Part shown: positions 7,323 to 10,141 of the stretch, in pieces | Layout of the letters: every line of letters starts with the position of its first letter | How positions within the stretch are numbered: position 1 is the first letter of the stretch | NCBI GenBank assembly: GCA_003024985.2 | Contig: PXIH01S0000842.1 | From: Euperipatoides rowelli | Lineage: Eukaryota > Onychophora > Udeonychophora > Euonychophora > Peripatopsidae | Length of the DNA: 10,141 nt | Reading direction: 5' to 3' (one strand) | Made by a program: the position numbers and the translations under genes | Notes under the pieces: generated by a model | What the model was told of the DNA's origin: nothing | What the model saw: the letters and a program-made list of their open reading frames with translations, nothing else | Database searches by the model: none

Positions 7323-7401
7323 CTTATATCTATGCTTTTTATGAGCACTCCTCTGAAAGCACTCGATGCACAAAACACAAGTAGGATCTGCACCACAATC
7401 T
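7323..7401 (-). CDS. UBR2: UBR1/UBR2-type E3 ligase, internal exon (middle of UBR box)
   Basis: A 79-base exon: one base completes the split Arg codon, followed by 26 codons. The acceptor is ctattttcag before 7401, and the donor is AAG|gtagat at 7323/7322, which is off consensus after gt. The peptide begins [15 protein letters not shown] and continues [11 protein letters not shown]. It carries the DPTCVLC core and the HxxH pair of the UBR zinc box, so the ligands are Cys2, Cys8, Cys11 and the two His at 20 and 23. In characterised UBR1/UBR2 boxes the Asp before PTC lies in the pocket for the basic N-terminal residue of type-1 N-degrons; that role is inferred here from the family. The exon is too short to call alone, but its phase (2 in, 0 out) joins its neighbours without a stop. 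Confidence 0.93.
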
Positions 7402-8814
7402 CTGAAAATAGAAACAAATAATGTAAATCAGCACAAGAACACGCAACACTTAATCAGAATATGAATTATAAACAATGGAATTAATCTCAATCATCTCTCT
7501 AAAGTAGCTGATGGTTATTAATTAACAACCTCCATTTGTTTGTGTGGATGTTTGAATCCTATTATAAATTTAAATTGTACTATGTATTATTTCTAAGAGA
7601 TGAAATAACCACATATATGGATTGGTTTTTTTTTTTTAAAAAAAAAAGCCTAAAGATTAAATTTGAATTGCCATGAGCTTTAAGCCCAGAGACTGGCATG
7701 TATCGTGATCTCTGATGGGGATATGCTACCCACTAAAATAAATCATTTGTTAAAATAAGGGTTTTTCTTTTAAACTGAAAACAAAATCTAATTAAAAATA
7801 AATGTTTGTGCACGACTTATAAAAAATAGTATATACTGTAACGGTAGTTTGCTCCAAATATAAGAATGAGAATGCCATAATGGAGAGAGAGAAGAAAAAA
7901 CAAGTTTAAATAACAATTTGTGCGGAACAAACTAATTCCAGCTTTAATACAGAGCTAAACTGTTATCAGCTGAGAATAAACTTGATAGTGAGGACTAATT
8001 TATTTGGACGGTTGAGATGTGTTTATTTACCTAATGTAGAGTAAATATTAGGTCTTCCAATTATTTGATCATTAGTTGGACAAAAAATAGATCTCAAATT
8101 GAGCCTATTTCAATCGTTTTATTTTAACAATACATCAGGCATTCCTCTGTCACTAGTCAATTTAGTCATCGACTCCAAAATGCAGAGAAGTGACTACACA
8201 ATTTTATTACTAATAGTCACAAGTGAAGAATTATACTGTATATCTAAATAGTATTATTTTATTATTCATCAAATATTATTAGTACTGTATATCTCAATAC
8301 AAACATATATTAAGCTATGTATATAATTTGGAAATAAGATACAGAAGAATAATGAGTATTTCTGACATATTTGATCTGCCAAATTTTTAAACTTCAAGCT
8401 AGAGGACCCTTTTGAAGCAATAAATACCTTCATTTATAAAAATAGTAAAAGCAACTAAGAATTTATGGTAGACTGCAGACGAGGAAATACCGAATAATGA
8501 AACGTTAGTGACTAATTTCTTTTCAAAGTGACTAGTTTTTATTTTCAGTAAAAGTCAGAAGTGATTAATTTTTATTTCAAGCCAGATAATTATTTTTTTA
8601 CTGTTTGTACAGCAGTATATTTAAATATTCTCGTCATTCTGATCTGGGTATATATCGTAAATTTTTAGATTTTATAAACATGTAGGTTAAGGTTGAGCAT
8701 AGTTCACAATGGTTTAACTAATATATTAAATCATACTTTTAAATTTATCCATATACATAAGGACTAGGTCCCAATTAATCTCAATGATTCTTTAGATAAA
8801 CAATTACTTCTTAC
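7402..8814 (-). other. UBR intron between exons 8815-9095 and 7323-7401
   Basis: A 1,413-bp phase-2 intron, from gtaaga at 8814 to ttttcag ending at 7402. It is AT-rich, with T12-A10 at 7626-7647 and a degenerate triple repeat at 8507-8580. There is no transposon with recognisable ends and no extra exon. Confidence 0.85.
8507..8580. repeat. Degenerate triplicated 20-bp unit
   Basis: AGTGACTAATTTCTTTTCAA (8507-8526), AGTGACTAGTTTTTATTTTC (8527-8546) and AGTGATTAATTTTTATTTCA (8560-8579) are related. The first two are adjacent; the third follows after a 12-14 base gap. Confidence 0.65.
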
Positions 8815-9095
8815 CTGCAAGAGTATGTGGGTTCTCCCATTTTAAAAACTTTGCCACATAAATGTGGAGGGTTGTCCTGTTCTTTTAATCTTTTAAGAAC
8901 TTCCTCTGGTTCTCCATCACAGATAAATTTTTCTAGGGGATAGAAAAGAATGCGTTTAGCCAGCTCTTCATCATAGATTTGATTCAGCGGTTCTGGCCCA
9001 GGACTATAAACTCTTACTATGCAGTGCTTCCAATGATCTCGAAGTAAACAACAAAGACGATTACTACCTCCGCTTTTCAGACCCTCCATCCATGA
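8815..9095 (-). CDS. UBR2: UBR1/UBR2-type E3 ubiquitin ligase, internal exon (N-terminal region and first part of UBR box)
   Basis: This is the first of four collinear exons of an N-recognin, the E3 ligase that binds destabilising N-terminal residues and ubiquitinates the substrate for proteasomal decay. It has 281 bases: 93 codons plus two bases. The acceptor is a pyrimidine-rich tract ending ctctttcag at 9096, and the donor is CAG|gtaaga at 8815/8814. The peptide opens SWMEGLKSGG. Residues 31-79 match the region before the UBR box in vertebrate UBR2. The end, NPPHLCGKVFKMGEPTYSC, is close to UBR2 as I recall it and supplies the first two zinc cysteines (residues 80 and 93). The split Arg codon is completed by exon 7323-7401. 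An in-frame ATG at 9089-9087 could serve as a start, but the good acceptor and the family's longer N-terminus suggest an upstream coding exon outside the window. The UBR1/2 family call is firm; UBR2 rather than a single invertebrate UBR1/2 orthologue is less sure. Confidence 0.93.
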
Positions 9096-9897
9096 CTGAA
9101 AGAGATTAAAATAAATATTTTAAAATTCAGGCAAATATGACTAAATATGTTTTAAAATTGATACTGAACATAAAACAGAATCAATGTGTGAGGGGGGGGG
9201 GTGAAAAAAGGATGATGCATTTTAAAGGAATCTGAAATTAGTAGTATGGTAAATAACTTTCTCTTAAACTGGATAGTATAAGCAGAGACTCTCCAAGAAG
9301 TGTGAACATTTTTTATTTTTGGATATTATTCCTTGATTCTAAGGAATAGGAAACGATATGGATAGCCTACTTTTATGGAAAGTAAAACAAGAAGATAGGG
9401 CAAAATGAGAAAATCTCCAATTATTAAAAAAGGAACAATTTGAGGGAATCCTTTCCAATCTCTTCTGAAATATCAGTCTTGCTTCCAGAATTAAAACTGG
9501 ATTGAAAATAAAAGTATTAATTTAATTAATTGGTACTAAAAAATTATAACTTAAGATAAATTTTAAAACGACTTCCTAGCCAAATTATTCCCTGATCTGA
9601 ATCATAAATAATGTAAGTACCTAATCTATGATACTTAAAAATTTACATGAGACGGGGAGAGAGCGAGAGAGAGAGAGAGGAGAATAAAATAAAGTTGATT
9701 TTGTGTTTTTGTGTCAATATCAGTGCAAATATGAATGTTGAATAAGGATTATCGTTAATGAAAATAACAAACTTCCAGATAAGATTTCAGGCTATTTATT
9801 TTTAGTGGACATTTTAAATGTTGGTTAATAGAACATTTCAATTGTCAAAATTGTAATTAAGAAAGCTTTTATTATATACTAATATCTTGCCTGTCCG
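9096..9897 (-). other. Probable UBR intron upstream of exon 8815-9095, partial
   Basis: This begins with the acceptor tract (ctctttcag) and runs right without any recognised exon. It is AT-rich, with a G10 run at 9192-9201 and a GA microsatellite at 9649-9683. If the ATG at 9089 were the true start, this would be 5' flank or 5' UTR intron instead; no promoter motif is evident. Confidence 0.55.
9649..9683. repeat. Imperfect (GA)n microsatellite
   Basis: A pure purine run apart from two C interruptions (GAC and GCG), with up to seven GA units in a row near 9665-9679. Confidence 0.88.
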
Positions 9898-10141
9898 CAG
9901 GGCCGGATTATAGAATAGACAAAAAAGACAAATGCCTTGAACCCGGGATTTTTTGGGGCCCGGAATTTTTTGAAATTTTTTATTTTTTTATTTATTTTTA
10001 TAACGGCCAAGGCCAATTAAAGAATCATTAATTTTATTTAAATGATACCAAATTAAAATATACATTGCAAATATAATTAAATATTCAATCACAAATATGT
10101 ACTGGGGTGCTTGAATAGAATTTCTTTACTTTTTCCAATGT
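9898..10141. mobile_element. Possible hAT-like transposon end, cut by the window edge
   Basis: CAGGGCCGGATTATAG at 9898 begins a block that departs from the AT-rich background, with AAATGCCTTGAACCCGGGAT and GGGGCCCGG at 9922-9962. This CAGGGCCGG and GGGGCCC wording is common at the ends of hAT-like elements in animal genomes. The other end is outside the window, so target duplication cannot be checked. Past 9970 the sequence is AT-rich with no visible coding. Confidence 0.45.

Overview
This is a strongly AT-rich piece of animal nuclear DNA. It has long introns with GT-AG borders, homopolymer and microsatellite tracts, and several decayed DNA transposons. Nothing looks bacterial: there are no long ORFs, no operons and no Shine-Dalgarno sites. 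The one host gene is very similar to vertebrate UBR2, but its wording is not vertebrate (for example IECF and QRSAHKKH). The transposon types fit an invertebrate, possibly an arthropod or other protostome. The species cannot be fixed from this window.

The host gene is an N-recognin E3 ubiquitin ligase of the UBR1/UBR2 family, on the minus strand. Four consecutive internal coding exons can be read: 8815-9095, 7323-7401, 3931-4041 and 1210-1337. They give 599 coding bases, or 199 whole codons plus two bases, with matching splice phases and no internal stop. Together they hold the end of the N-terminal region, the whole UBR box (the zinc fold that binds type-1 N-degrons) and the start of the segment after it. 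The start codon is probably to the right of the window, and most of the protein (ClpS-like, RING and C-terminal parts) lies to the left.

The introns carry the rest. Intron 1338-3930 holds a hAT-like element (1541-2568) inserted into the very end of an older mariner-like element (about 2572-3261), which keeps two transposase fragments. Intron 4042-7322 holds an unusual TA-flanked inverted-repeat element (4395-5080) packed with CAAGAGCGCC motifs. It also holds a 241-bp hAT-type MITE (6006-6246) with a perfect 8-bp target duplication. Intron 7402-8814 shows only simple AT-rich sequence and small repeats. Upstream of exon 8815-9095 there is a GA microsatellite and, at the right edge, what looks like the end of another hAT-like element.

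The most unusual items are the CAAGAGCGCC element, the nested hAT/mariner junction that gives an insertion order, a 15-bp-arm palindrome that starts exactly where the transposase reading frame breaks, and a C29 tract that would be G29 in the UBR pre-mRNA. No previously unknown multi-gene system is visible.
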